Assembly (NCBI RefSeq): GCF_034702125.1
Contig: NC_085880.1
Span: 47,772,096 to 47,836,095 of the forward strand
Direction: 5' to 3'
From: Engraulis encrasicolus
Taxonomy: Eukaryota > Chordata > Actinopteri > Clupeiformes > Engraulidae
DNA: 64,000 bases
In this document: positions 1 to 10,807 of the stretch, in pieces
Position numbering within the stretch: position 1 is the stretch's first letter
Layout of the letters: every line of letters begins with the position of its first letter
Translations under genes and position numbers: made by a program
The notes under the pieces: model-generated
The model's input: only the letters and a program-made list of their open reading frames with translations
Databases searched by the model: none
What the model was told of the DNA's origin: nothing

Positions 1-1170
1 CATTTGGCCAAACATTCTTACACTTCTGCACAACAGTTCAGATAACTAGCAAAATGTCATATACCTCCCAAAACACCTCATTCTTGCATCAGCACTAAAC
101 CGTCTCACATATAAATAGTCAGTACCATCAAAATGGCATAGATCCTTCTCAATTGCTTTGGCTCGTTTGCATTCATTTAGTCCTTCTGTCAAAATAAACT
201 GGATGGTTCAGCATAACTACATGGATCCTCATCACTCGCTCATATCACCCCAAAAACAGTTTACCCATGTGTCAAAACTAAATTTCTTCTCCACATATAT
301 CATCAGTACCCCAAAAATAAATTGTCCCTTTGCCATTGTGTAAGCACTGCCAGTCAAAATGGTTAGGTGTTTTATCTACGTTCAGCTAACAGATTTCGAC
401 TATGTATAAAAATGAAAAAGTGAGTGAAACCATTGAAGTTTGACAACACAGATAATTTACCAAGGACATTTATCAGTAACTTTCTTTACTGTAAATTCAT
501 ATACAGAAAGTAATGCCCATATATCACAGGTTTCTCATGGGTTTGGCTCATTTCTCAAAACAGAGATAACATTCACAAAATAACATGGACAAATGCCAAA
601 GCAACTAGCAATTGTTCAAAACAGAATGTCGTTTGAAAAAATGTCATGAAATTAGCCAAATAACAGAGGAAACTGTATACACGGTTGAAAAATTTTTTTC
701 TACTAACTAGTAAAGTTACAATACCATCTGACCTGTTGAACATTTACTATGTAATGAAATTCTTAAAATATGATGTCCTTGACTGTTTTGGGAATTGCGT
801 AGACCACTTTGCATATGATGACTTACACAATGAAATAATGCTGATGTGTTTTGGAGAGGGCAACCATTAGACTGAGAATTGTCTAATTCGTTTAGATAAG
901 CAAGGTCAATTTATTTGGAAAATGTGCTAAATCTATGCTGAATGTGTCAACTGAAGGGTATTTGTACATATCCATCTGCAGAGATGTACTAAACATTTGA
1001 GACATGTACAAAGCATTTGATATCTGATGAAAGCAATGAAAAATGCCATTCTGTTTTGGGAAATTGCAAGTTGGTTTGGGGATTTGTCCGTGTTGCTTTG
1101 AGAATGTCATCTCAGTTTCGAGAAATTAGCCAAACCAATCGAGAAAAACTGTAAGGGGCTATATCTTCAT
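1..1170. other. AT-rich intergenic sequence, no gene seen
   Basis: No convincing exon, RNA gene or intact element is visible here. The short open frames are scattered and lack domain character. Phrases such as 'caaaacag' and 'gccaaa' recur, suggesting an old unrecognised interspersed repeat. Confidence 0.4.
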
Positions 1171-1189
1171 TCAGAGGGAGGGTTCATAC

Positions 1190-1225
1190 ATGCGTGCACG
1201 CACGCACGCACGCACGCATACACAC
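1190..1225. repeat. (GCAC)n/(CA)n microsatellite
   Basis: A short GCAC run passes into CA. It is low-complexity DNA in intergenic sequence. Confidence 0.85.
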
Positions 1226-1770
1226 TGTAGGAATAATAGAAATAGAGGCAGATAACATGTGAGCTTTGGCATAGGTCATACACTAACAGAAAAAGGTCAA
1301 ACAAGGTTATGCAGAGAGTACGTGCAGGGTACAGCTAAAATACAGAACAGTTAAATAACTATTAGATCATTTTAGACCGATACCAGACACCATGGAAGTT
1401 CCCTAAACTCCGCATTGTACCAAGCAGATGTCTGGGCCTAGAATAACCACAATACATCCTGACCACACTTCCAGATCATATTTCGCGAAACTGTCAAGTA
1501 AGGTTAGGTGACCCCAAAGATAGGGCTGAAAGACAGGTTAAGAGAACCAATCATAAACAAGGGGACACTTAAGAATAACCAATTAGAAGTAGGGGGACAC
1601 TTTCCTTAAAACCATCTTGCAGACACTCGGAGAACCAGAATGCGCCTTCTCCAAATACTGTATTGTATCGTATTTGATTTGTGGTGACTCAGTAAACTCT
1701 TTGAACATTTTGACCAAACTCTGTCTCTGCGTCAACTTCCATCCACCTTGCCGAACACCTACATCCTTAC

Positions 1771-1905
<135 letters not shown>

Positions 1906-2002
1906 GTCCAGAGACCCCAACAGGGAGCACTTACAGGGTATGCTTAATTAATATACTGATAATTAAAAAGTGTTTTTTTGTTTACCTTTATCAATTCAAC
2001 AC

Positions 2003-2128
2003 TATGTATGTATGTATGTATGTATGTATGTATGTATGTATGTATGTATGTATGTATGTATGTATGTATGTATGTATGTATGCATGTATGCATGTATGTA
2101 TGTATCTATGTATCTATGTATGTATATA
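2003..2128. repeat. (TATG)n microsatellite
   Basis: Tetranucleotide TATG repeats with a few TGCA and TCTA variants at the 3' end. Confidence 0.95.
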
Positions 2129-2315
2129 TATAATACTATTCTATATAGGGACATATTCTAAGTAAGTCAAGTCAGCTTTTATTGTCACTTTCATTATATG
2201 CACAAGACATACAAAGAAAAATGAAATGACGTTTTCTCTCTATACCATGCCAGGACAAGACATATACAAAACTGATATTTTTCAAACTGACATAAAGTGC
2301 AAGACAGGACAAGTA

Positions 2316-2390
2316 ACAGTGATTGACTGGTAACAATGGACAATAATAAATAATAAATATTATTGTCCATTGTTACCAGTCCATCACTGT
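2316..2390. repeat. Short perfect hairpin (33-bp arms)
   Basis: The arms at 2316-2348 and 2358-2390 are reverse complements with one mismatch, separated by a 9-bp AT loop. The surrounding sequence (from about 2165) resembles an interspersed repeat. This is probably a fold-back element or a local inverted duplication. Confidence 0.8.
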
Positions 2391-2609
2391 AAGTATAACT
2401 TTCTCTCCTCTTAAATTCTTTTTTTTTCCACCAACCACCACATATACGGTATAGTGGTGCCAACAGTAAACACAATCGCTAAAACATTGTTTTATACGTA
2501 CCTCAGTCTATTAAGGTACTGAATTAACAGGGAATAAAATGTGAAAATGGATCTCTACAGCTGGTAATTGTACTGTAGTTGGTAATGGAATGAAGTAATG
2601 CCTATGAGC

Positions 2610-2965
2610 AGTGGTGTAGTCTACGTAGAACGCGGGTAAACAGAGCATACCCACTTCTAAAATTTCAGGGATTTCAGTATACCCACTTAAAATTGATTTA
2701 TCCATTGTTTTAACCCCTTTAGACACGGCATTATAAATGAGCTGTTACCAGGATGACAATGACCAAGTCATATTGTATTACTAAAGGCCCTGTGCACTGT
2801 CATAGTAGTTTAGTACTATAGTAGTTAACTCTCAATGTCTATTACAGCGTGGCACAGGAGGTACGGCATGCATTAAGGGGTTAAATAGCAAAAATATATA
2901 CAATATACCCACTTTGAAAAATGCTCAAATATACAGTATACCCACCATAAAAAACTAGACTACAC
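2610..2965. mobile_element. Non-autonomous DNA element with CAGTGGTGTAGTCTA ends
   Basis: The ends are inverted (CAGTGGTGTAGTCTA at the left, TAGACTACACCATG at the right). The interior repeats the phrase 'tatacccacttc'. A second, partial copy lies at 58461-58650. A TTAA-flanked MITE (2710-2884) is nested inside. I see no transposase. Confidence 0.65.
2710..2884. mobile_element. piggyBac-like MITE nested in another element
   Basis: The element is bounded by TTAA on both sides, with inverted CCCCTT...AAGGGG ends, as expected for piggyBac-type insertions. A related copy near 32771-33140 is itself split by a hAT-like insertion. Confidence 0.65.
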
Positions 2966-3098
2966 CATGAGGGCGTTAGCGAGGATAGAGGCACATCTTG
3001 TCACCAGGCAGGCAGCAGCTTGGGGCCCTCAAGCCCCTACATGATGAATAACATCTTCGCTTGGGGCCCCACCTGGCCCTAGAATAGCCTCTGATCAA

Positions 3099-3149
<51 letters not shown>
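3099..3149. repeat. 51-nt poly(G) tract
   Basis: An uninterrupted run of G. Such tracts can form G-quadruplexes and are error-prone in sequencing, so the length is uncertain. The Pro-rich minus-strand frames across it are not genes. Confidence 0.95.
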
Positions 3150-3151
<2 letters not shown>

Positions 3152-3910
3152 GGCAGACAGTTGGGAACAGACTGACAGACTGACTCTCTCTGACCCCCCC
3201 GTACAGGGTAACCGTGTGCTTGGGAAAAGAGGAAGACACGGGCCGAGATAGTGATGAGATGGAGATAGTGGTGATAGTAAAGATCATGGCTATCGCTCAA
3301 TCTGTACTCAGTCTCGTAACATGAAGCAAGCATTTCTGAGAGTGGTGGCTTTCTCAAGGGAACTTCCCGTACATACTTTTCACAGGTGCACTATGTCTGA
3401 AAGCATTTAACCCTCTGGTTGTGTTACGGTCAAAAATGGCTTTTCAGAATACAACCATATGTGCCACATTAGTATAGATGTTTACAGTTAGTTGAATACT
3501 TAATGTGTGACTATAATGTTAATAAGATCCCCATGAAAATATCTAATTAATATAACCACCTTCTTCTTTCCATTGGTTTAAAAACACAATTCCCCCCCTC
3601 ACAACAAGTACTTAATTTAGAGTAACAAAGACATACTTTTTAAGAACAAATCTTTCTATCTGGATGATTGGGTAAGCCATAAGATTATTTCGGTTTCTCA
3701 TCTAATAAACAGTAATGTTTTTTTCATTCATTAATTCCTATCTAGGTTAGCTTTCCCGTCAGCCCTGTGGAATTTACTGCAGTCCATGGTGGCATAGCCT
3801 ACCTGATGGGGTAGTATTGTTGTTCAAAAGTCAGCAAACATTTGTGATCTGAAGTTGAACTCTTTGTCTTCTGACAGGTTTGCATGACTTCAAGATGATA
3901 TCGTTTCAAT

Positions 3911-4085
3911 ATTTTTTTCACTTCCGATCCGATCCCGATATCTACATTTGGATATCTGCCGATACCGATACTATTCCGTTCCAATACCTAAACCACATAT
4001 ATGCATGGGTTTCAACTTGAGGTAGGCCCAAGTAGACTATTTGGCCTTTTTTCACCGATATACCGATACCGATATCCCATCCCTA
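3911..4085 (-). mobile_element. hAT-like MITE, same family as the gene C intron
   Basis: The body, read on the minus strand, matches the element at 61639-61931. Shared phrases include 'cacttccgatccgatccc', 'tttcaacttgaggtaggccc' and the TAGGGATGGGATAT end. The flanking 8-mers gtttcaat (3903-3910) and gtttcaac (4086-4093) look like a target-site duplication with one mismatch. The other terminus appears deleted. Confidence 0.65.
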
Positions 4086-4806
4086 GTTTCAACACCATAT
4101 GGTGTTCCCTTCTGGCAGGGGCGCTGCTGAAAATGTTGGGCCTCATGAAAGATTCAAAATTTGGGCCCCCAAAATGCCAGATTATGTCATCAGCGTCCTT
4201 CCAGGGGCCCTGTCAGTGCTGTTGGGCCCTTAGAATATGTAATATCCCCCCCATCCGACCTCGCGGCAACCTTACCTTCTGGGCCAGGCTAATTGGGGAA
4301 ATCCCTTGGGAAAAAAGTTTGGACATTACGTATACCTCTAGAGCTGAGGATTGTTGTCACAAATCCACAAGCACTAAAAAGCCATTTTCTGCCTTTTCTC
4401 GGCCAAGAAGGCATCAAATTAGAAATGTATGCTACTATTGTACTATATATATGTCTCCACTTGTGGAATGCCAGTGTGTGAACTGTGATGTCCCAATGCA
4501 GATATGGCGCCATCTGCTGGCGAAAATGAGTTCTTCTACTTCAGGGATGAGCAACTTTCATGAGTGCCATTTTTTCATTGCTGCCATTGGACAGCCAAAT
4601 GACCACAGATCTGACTGATATACATAGATACACAAATACAAAACATACACAAAGCCTGATACAAATACACAAAGACCTAATACACATTATTGCACATTGC
4701 AGTAAATATACTTGACTTGACATACAGAGCAAAACATGTGAGTAGGACTATAGCAAAATGCTTTACATTAGTTCACATACTCTCACTCACCCACGCTCTC
4801 TCTTAC

Positions 4807-4829
4807 ACACACACACACACACCCGCACA

Positions 4830-4911
<82 letters not shown>
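4807..4911. repeat. (CA)n microsatellite
   Basis: A CA run with occasional CG steps at the ends, in intergenic sequence. No coding content. Confidence 0.95.
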
Positions 4912-4917
<6 letters not shown>

Positions 4918-5320
4918 GTCCGCACACACGCACACCAGATGTGGAACTGGTGGAACTTTGAAGATTTTCCCACCAGTCACTGTGGCAGGTAGATTACTCA
5001 CAATTTGTACCAGTCACCATTTTTACCAGTTCATATTCAACCGTACCAAAGATTGTAATGGCAAGTAAGATAATTTTCAAATAATTACTTTTGTTTCAGA
5101 GGTCATATATTCAATTATTGTGATGCCAATAACTCTTTTCATTACCAATTTGCCTAAACCTTAAACTTTGATGTTGGATGCTGCGTAAAATTCAACCTTA
5201 ACCCGGGCGACTGTAGAAACATTTCACCCGTCAAGGTGACGTAGGTTGACATATTTCACCTACCAAAGGCCAAATTCCCCCGTCATTGGCAGGTGGACGG
5301 GTGCTTATTCCATCCCCGAC

Positions 5321-5386
5321 GCACGCACACACACACACACGCACGCACGCACGCACGTACGCACGCACGCACGCACGCACACACAC
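5321..5386. repeat. (GCAC)n/(CA)n microsatellite
   Basis: GCAC tetranucleotides mixed with CA. Low complexity. Confidence 0.9.
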
Positions 5387-5511
5387 TTCAGTCTTACATA
5401 ATATATGTTTTTATTATTACAATTAATATAGCCTAGTCTTTAAACCTCATACAAACATGTTTTATGTGTTTTAGTGTTGGGCCTATGTTTGTTCTGAAAA
5501 TGAAACGGCAT

Positions 5512-5785
<274 letters not shown>

Positions 5786-6656
5786 GATTTTTCTTCAAAA
5801 TGCTACTATTGCTATGTCAGAACGCTATAAAGGACTATTAGAAAAAGCACAACAAATACCTCCTCTTAATGTATGTTCTCTACAAGTCTTCTGTTGTCCA
5901 GTCTTGCACTTTAAATGTCTGTATGAGCACTGTCTATGTCCATACTGTCTTATGTCCATGTATAAGTACTGTCTATGTCTATACTGTCTATGCGCGGGGA
6001 CCCAGTTTTGAACCCATTTTTCATCTTTTTCATGTGAATTCCGAAAATGGATCAAAGCACTGCAAAGCGTTACACGGACCTCGGTCCTGCAGTTGACTTC
6101 TCTGTTTGTTTTTGTGTTCACAGGACTTCCAATCCTTCAGATGGCAGATTGATGACATCACATCAGTGAATCTCATAATTACTGATTGGAAAAAAAAAAA
6201 AGTTTTGCACACAATGTGTTTGTCTGTTTAGTTGAATAATTTCATAGTATGCTAGTCAATATTGTATTAAAATTGATAATAAATAAGTAATTGAGTGGAA
6301 ATAAGAGATAATGCATATTACGGCCCTGATTCTATCCTATTTCCATAAAACTATGCAGTTGTTTCCAAGGTAATTAGGCAGAAACAATGCAAGGATGCTT
6401 GATGGTCGTTTCTATGCAATTAGTTTCCATTAGGTTCAGGCCTAATTAACTAGAAACTACAGTGTAATTGCACTGGAAACCACATGATTATTTTGCTTTC
6501 ATTAACTAAAAATTATAGCATGACTGCACTGGAAATGGTATGGTTATTTTGCTGTTGTTACTAAAAACAAACAGTTATTACCCTGAAAAAACTATGAAAT
6601 AACTATGAAATTAACACGAAATTACCACCTTATTAGCGATCTGTAAAGTAAAGTGC

Positions 6657-6818
6657 TACCAAAGATCCCCCTTTTCATGAATGAAAAGTGCAATTTTCCC
6701 AGTCACATTGAATACTGATGGTAGTGCTAAGTATTTGTTAAAAAGGTAATATTTGTGAATGGGCAGCATGAATTCTGGAAAGAAAATGCTAAATAATATT
6801 ACACAGTGCACCTTTAAG
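6657..6818. mobile_element. Truncated TTAA-type MITE (AAGGGACACTGTG family)
   Basis: It shares the 'cccccttttcatgaatgaa' block and the cacagtg...ctttaa end with complete copies at 11653-12017, 26879-27239 and 27714-28080. One end is missing. Confidence 0.6.
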
Positions 6819-7253
6819 AGTGGTCTCTTCAAGACAGGCCATTTCATAGACTAGTGAAAGCCGAACGCCCGTGAAAGCCCTACTGGGAAACTCCAACTCA
6901 CATTGTCATTGTGACACAGCACTCTACAGCACACAAGTGTTCACTGCACACTACACACAACGAAATTGCATTTATGCCTCACCCGTGCAAGGGGGCAGCC
7001 CCCAATGGCGCCCCTATAGTGAGCATATATCTTCTTCACAGGACTTCACAGTCAACAAAGGTAGGTTATTCCAACATAAATCTTCTTCCACATCGGTTTG
7101 CAGTTATGAACAAAGGTTTTGTTTTCTCTTTTCTCTCAGGTTTATTAACTAAAGCCCAATTTGAACGGGACCAGTTTTGTGTATGGGCATGGGTAAGTGA
7201 AGAATTCTTGCACACCTCCTTGGTCAGGTGCGTAGGAGTGGAACCCCTAGGTC

Positions 7254-7394
7254 ACCAACGTTAAAGCAAAGAAAGCTCCCGCACACTGTTCACATTTGCA
7301 TGGTTTAATGCAACGTTTCAGTCTATTGACCTTCTTCAAGAAGGAATTGCTTGAAGCTTGAAGAGGGTCAGTAGACCGAAACGTTTCTTTGCTT
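7254..7394. repeat. Inverted pair with hammerhead-like cores
   Basis: Two copies of a TTGAAGA...GAAAC motif face each other. The minus-strand copy is at 7314-7338 and the plus-strand copy at 7358-7382. Each encloses a short complementary stem (GGTC/GACT and GGTC/GACC). The flanks resemble the palindromes at 11246-11417 and 57253-57450. Confidence 0.6.
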
Positions 7395-7589
7395 TTAATA
7401 TATGGGCATGGGGAAATGCTGTTCTGGATATGTCTCTCAAAATGCCATGTTGATGGCGTTAATGACGTGACACAAGGGCAGACTCTTGACATGATGTTTA
7501 GTTTAGTTTAGTTTAGTGGTGTGTGTGTGTGTGTGTGCTGTGGGTGTACTCTTTATTAATAATAAAAAAAAACTAACCCCTCTTTGCAA

Positions 7590-7720
7590 CTGCACTTGTT
7601 GTTCTGTATATCTCCTGTGCACTTTGTATTTGCTTGTGATGTTGGCTTGATTATGGCCTCTTTTGAAAGTCGCTTTGGTTATAAAGCGTCTGCCAAATGC
7701 AATGTAATGTAATGTAATGA
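7590..7720 (+). mobile_element. LINE/SINE 3' tail
   Basis: It ends in 'gcgtctgccaaatgcaatg' followed by a short (AATGT)n run, the typical 3' terminus of L2-like fish LINEs and the SINEs they mobilise. A second copy of the tail is at 15329-15372. Confidence 0.6.
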
Positions 7721-7978
7721 CATCTATGACCCTCACTTGCAGGGGCCGTAACCAGACATTTTCAAATACCGGGGTCGAATACTGCGGCGTGCTGTACTGC
7801 ATACTTTACATTAAGAATGCTTCAAACGCTTCAGCCAAACTCTTGTTTGCGTATTGCGTATACAGACTGAATTTATCATTGTTGATCATGTATTGATTTT
7901 CATCATAGATACATTTTACATTACTGAAAAAAATAATACTGAGGACATGACCTCTGTTTCCTCAATGGTAGTTATGGG

Positions 7979-8269
7979 GTGCATCCCAATATGTGACCTT
8001 GCCTCCTCCACTTGCCTCCTCCACTTGCTTCTCGTCATGATGACATCACTGACAACAGCATTATATTTCAATATCTTGCAAAAGCTCAATTGTAAAGTCT
8101 TTTTCTCATTTGCAATTGGGATGGTGAATGAAAAACAGTCCCTCAAAAGTTGTTGTGGCGAGGCTGACAGCTGGGAAACTTTATCGTTTTCTCCACGGAG
8201 GAGGGGCCAGGAGGCGGGACGAGGAGACAAGCACAAGTGGAGGAGGCAAGGTCACATATTGGGATGCAC
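7979..8269. mobile_element. Non-autonomous DNA element with about 36-bp inverted ends
   Basis: The termini GTGCATCCCAATATGTGACC and their reverse complement, extended by the complementary 'ttgcctcctccacttg', bracket a 290-bp element with no coding capacity. The superfamily is not clear. Confidence 0.7.
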
Positions 8270-8324
8270 TCATGGCCATGCTCACATGTCCAGGAAAACC
8301 CTCAGAATAGACTAGAGTGCATGG

Positions 8325-8714
8325 TAGAGATGTGTTGTTCATGAACGAGCCGGTTCTTTTGAACGGCTCCCTGAAGTGAACGATGGGAACCGGATCACAG
8401 CTGGGGGAGCCACTCGACCGTTATTTCGTTCATTTTTCATTAATTTTAAGCATGTGACCTCGACCAGAGTAATTAAATTTGGGAAAAAAACACAATTGTT
8501 TGCCATAAAGAGTGGCAAAAACTGTCTTTAGAATCAGGAGAATAATCAGTTGTTTGGACAAAAGTACCCTGAGGTGGAGTCAAAATATTACGTTCTAAAC
8601 ACTGAATAAATAATTTAAAAAAGAGCAAAAAGAGACAGTTTTTTGAACGGCTCTTTGAAAGGAACGAGCCACTAAGATCCGGATCCTGTCAAAGAGCCAT
8701 AATTTCCATCTCTA
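8325..8714. mobile_element. hAT-like MITE with perfect 8-bp TSD
   Basis: The TAGAGATG...CATCTCTA ends are flanked by identical 8-mers, gtgcatgg at 8317-8324 and 8715-8722. No transposase is present. Confidence 0.85.
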
Positions 8715-9040
8715 GTGCATGGAGAGCCTTTGTTGCTGCCCTATTTACCAGGAAGCAAAGTGGGCAATAAGTAACTAACGGTGTTAATGCACAACCACAA
8801 ATAACTCATCCGTGTGTATTGTCTTGTCTTCATGTGTTTCACGCACATGTTTTTTTTAGGGAGATATGGACTTATTCTATAACTTTTTTGGAACTGTCAG
8901 GTCATTGCATCATGAGAATCAACGTTAACATGCCTAAAAGTCATCAACCAACTTGAATTTTGTGTTTCTGAAGGCTATGTAGAGCCCTTCATCCAAAGTG
9001 TTTCTGAACGTTTGGTGGATGAAATGTCATCGTTGCACTG

Positions 9041-9165
9041 TCCGAGCCAAATTTCACAGGGCTTTGGAAGTCGATGGCAATCAGGCTATGGATACCTGCG
9101 TGGCCTCCCCAAATCTGCACGACGATGCCGATCACATCTTCAATGACCTTGTGAGATCCACCTCC
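9041..9165 (+). pseudogene. Relic of a ZP-domain exon from a third paralog
   Basis: The reading frame around 9091-9135 gives [15 protein letters not shown], nearly the same as the C-terminal part of the long ZP exon in gene A (26276-26320) and gene B. Similarity continues weakly upstream (an 'AKFH' segment against PNFNI/PNFTI) and past the former splice donor into intron-like sequence ('cctattcatgtgtc'). The donor has been lost and no neighbouring ZP exons remain. I read it as the stump of an upstream family member in the same orientation. Confidence 0.7.
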
Positions 9166-9353
9166 TATTCATGTGTCTGATCTTCGCCCCATTGTCAGTG
9201 TCACATCACTCGAGGAAGATGGGGGAGAGCACTAGTTATTCATTGTCCACTCCTCTACCACCTCACAGAAATAAACATGTCACCTCGGGTTACAAGCTGA
9301 ACTTGCATGACCTTATAAACTTATGATCACTAATCTCCCATTATGTTCTAGAA

Positions 9354-9693
9354 CAGTGGTTCCCAACCTATGGGTCGGGACCCAACCTATGGGTCGCCAA
9401 AGATCCACGGGGGGTCGCGAAGCCCTCTTGAGTTTAAGGGGTTTAATTTTAATACCATATGTAGCCCATGTTGAATAAATGACAAATGCATAGAAGCAAC
9501 AAAATTTAAGTGCTACATTAAACATTTATTCTGTTTTTGAACAAAGACGAATTGAGGAATAAAATGATAACTAAAATGAGTTTTCTGAGGAGACAGAGCG
9601 TATCGAGTGACTTCCTCTTATGCGGGCGCTGGGTCACCAAAGCTTACAATAGTAAAAACATGGGTCCCTGAAGAAAAAGGTTGGGAACCACTG
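9354..9693. mobile_element. hAT-like MITE (CAGTGGTTCCCAACC ends), perfect TSD
   Basis: Inverted CAGTGGTTCCCAACC ends are flanked by ttctagaa at 9346-9353 and 9694-9701. Sister copies are at 23455-23814 and 33994-34313. Confidence 0.9.
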
Positions 9694-9900
9694 TTCTAGA
9701 ACACTAAACACGGAACTCTGCAGTGCAGTTTTGCAGCACATTTTACTCATACGGAACCAGCCGGATCTTCCCTCTAGCCAGAGGATCAAGACGCCTCATT
9801 TAGGGAAAGTGTCAAAAAAAAAAAAAATGTCATAGTTGTTACCCCAAATATGAAGTCCCACAAGCAGGCCCATCCGTGGCTTAGTCGGCTGGGCACTGGA

Positions 9901-10020
9901 CTGTGTTGCCAGATTGGGCTGTTTCCCGCCCAATTGGGCTGCTTAGGATGGCTGAGTGTGGGTAAAAATGGCATTTTGCAGAAAAACCCGCCCAATTTTT
10001 GCCATAGAAATCAATAGAAT
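9901..10020. mobile_element. Partial TTGCCAGATTGGGC-type element
   Basis: It matches one half of the elements at 32927-33124, 33601-33790 and 35001-35188. The other terminus is missing here. Confidence 0.6.
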
Positions 10021-10192
10021 TGGATCATGACGCCCCATTTAAGGAAAGTGTCAAAAAAATGTGAAAGCAGTCCCTTAAATACAAACCTGAACCCTGAAAT
10101 CCTTTTTGATTGTAGACAGGGCAGTAGCGGACAGTTTTGGCCTGGCCTGGACAAAATCGTCTGACAAAGTCATCAAAGTGGACAACCCCCGT

Positions 10193-10731
10193 CCCCCTCA
10201 ATTGTACCTGCAGCAAGGGATCACTTCTGTCATCACAAGGAGTTGATGTGTGTAAGTATGGAACGCATTCTTAATTGCTGTGACTTAGTATGTGTATAAA
10301 AAGTCGCCTTAGTGTTTGTTGTGAGGTTTTCATTCTTGTGTGTTGCTGTGTGTGCATTACAAATAAAGACAAAGACTTCACAGTACACCCTGATACATCA
10401 AACAGTGTTGTAGTTGGCTTATTCCTTCCCCTCGCAATGTTCAGTTGTTGATGGTCAATGGCTGGTTACCGGAGCAATACTCAGCGAGGCGAGAGATATC
10501 AGAGACGGATCACAGGAAAGAATCGTCTTTGCTAGTATATTATTATCCACTCTCTCTGGTGAATCTGAAGTGACAAAACATGTTGCCATTAGCAGCGGGC
10601 ATTGATAGCAGCAGCGGGTGGTTATAGAAAATTAATTACCTGCGAACATGGGGAAATCCCAGGTCAAGTCAAGGAAGTTCTCCCAACAGTATAATAAGGA
10701 GCTTCTCGAGCCGATCAAGCTGAGAAGAGAG
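10193..10731 (+). promoter_or_regulatory. Gene A 5' flank, duplicated at 17867-18487
   Basis: This block is repeated with high similarity upstream of the second, broken signal exon. A TATAAAAA string at 10295-10302 could be a TATA box. The matching position in the downstream copy reads TATAACAA. The last bases before the start codon ('gagaagagagATGG') are shared by all three signal-peptide exons in the window and give a purine at -3 and G at +4. Confidence 0.45.
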
Positions 10732-10807
10732 ATGGAGTCGAGGTGGAGATCAGTGATCCTGCTGCTGCTGTACTGCTGCTCTTATGCTGCTGTGACCACG
10801 GCTCAAG
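10732..10807 (+). CDS. Gene A exon 1: signal peptide
   Basis: Encodes [20 protein letters not shown] and a few more residues: a basic N-terminus, a Leu-rich core and a small-residue cleavage region ending at TTAQ/G. The ATG has a good context (gagATGG). The exon ends at AAG|GTGAGA in phase 1, matching the phase-1 D8C exon. Gene B exon 1 (33876-33945) is homologous. Confidence 0.85.

Noticed and set aside
2976..3357. Proline-run proteins on the minus strand
   Set aside because: Caused by the poly(G) tract.
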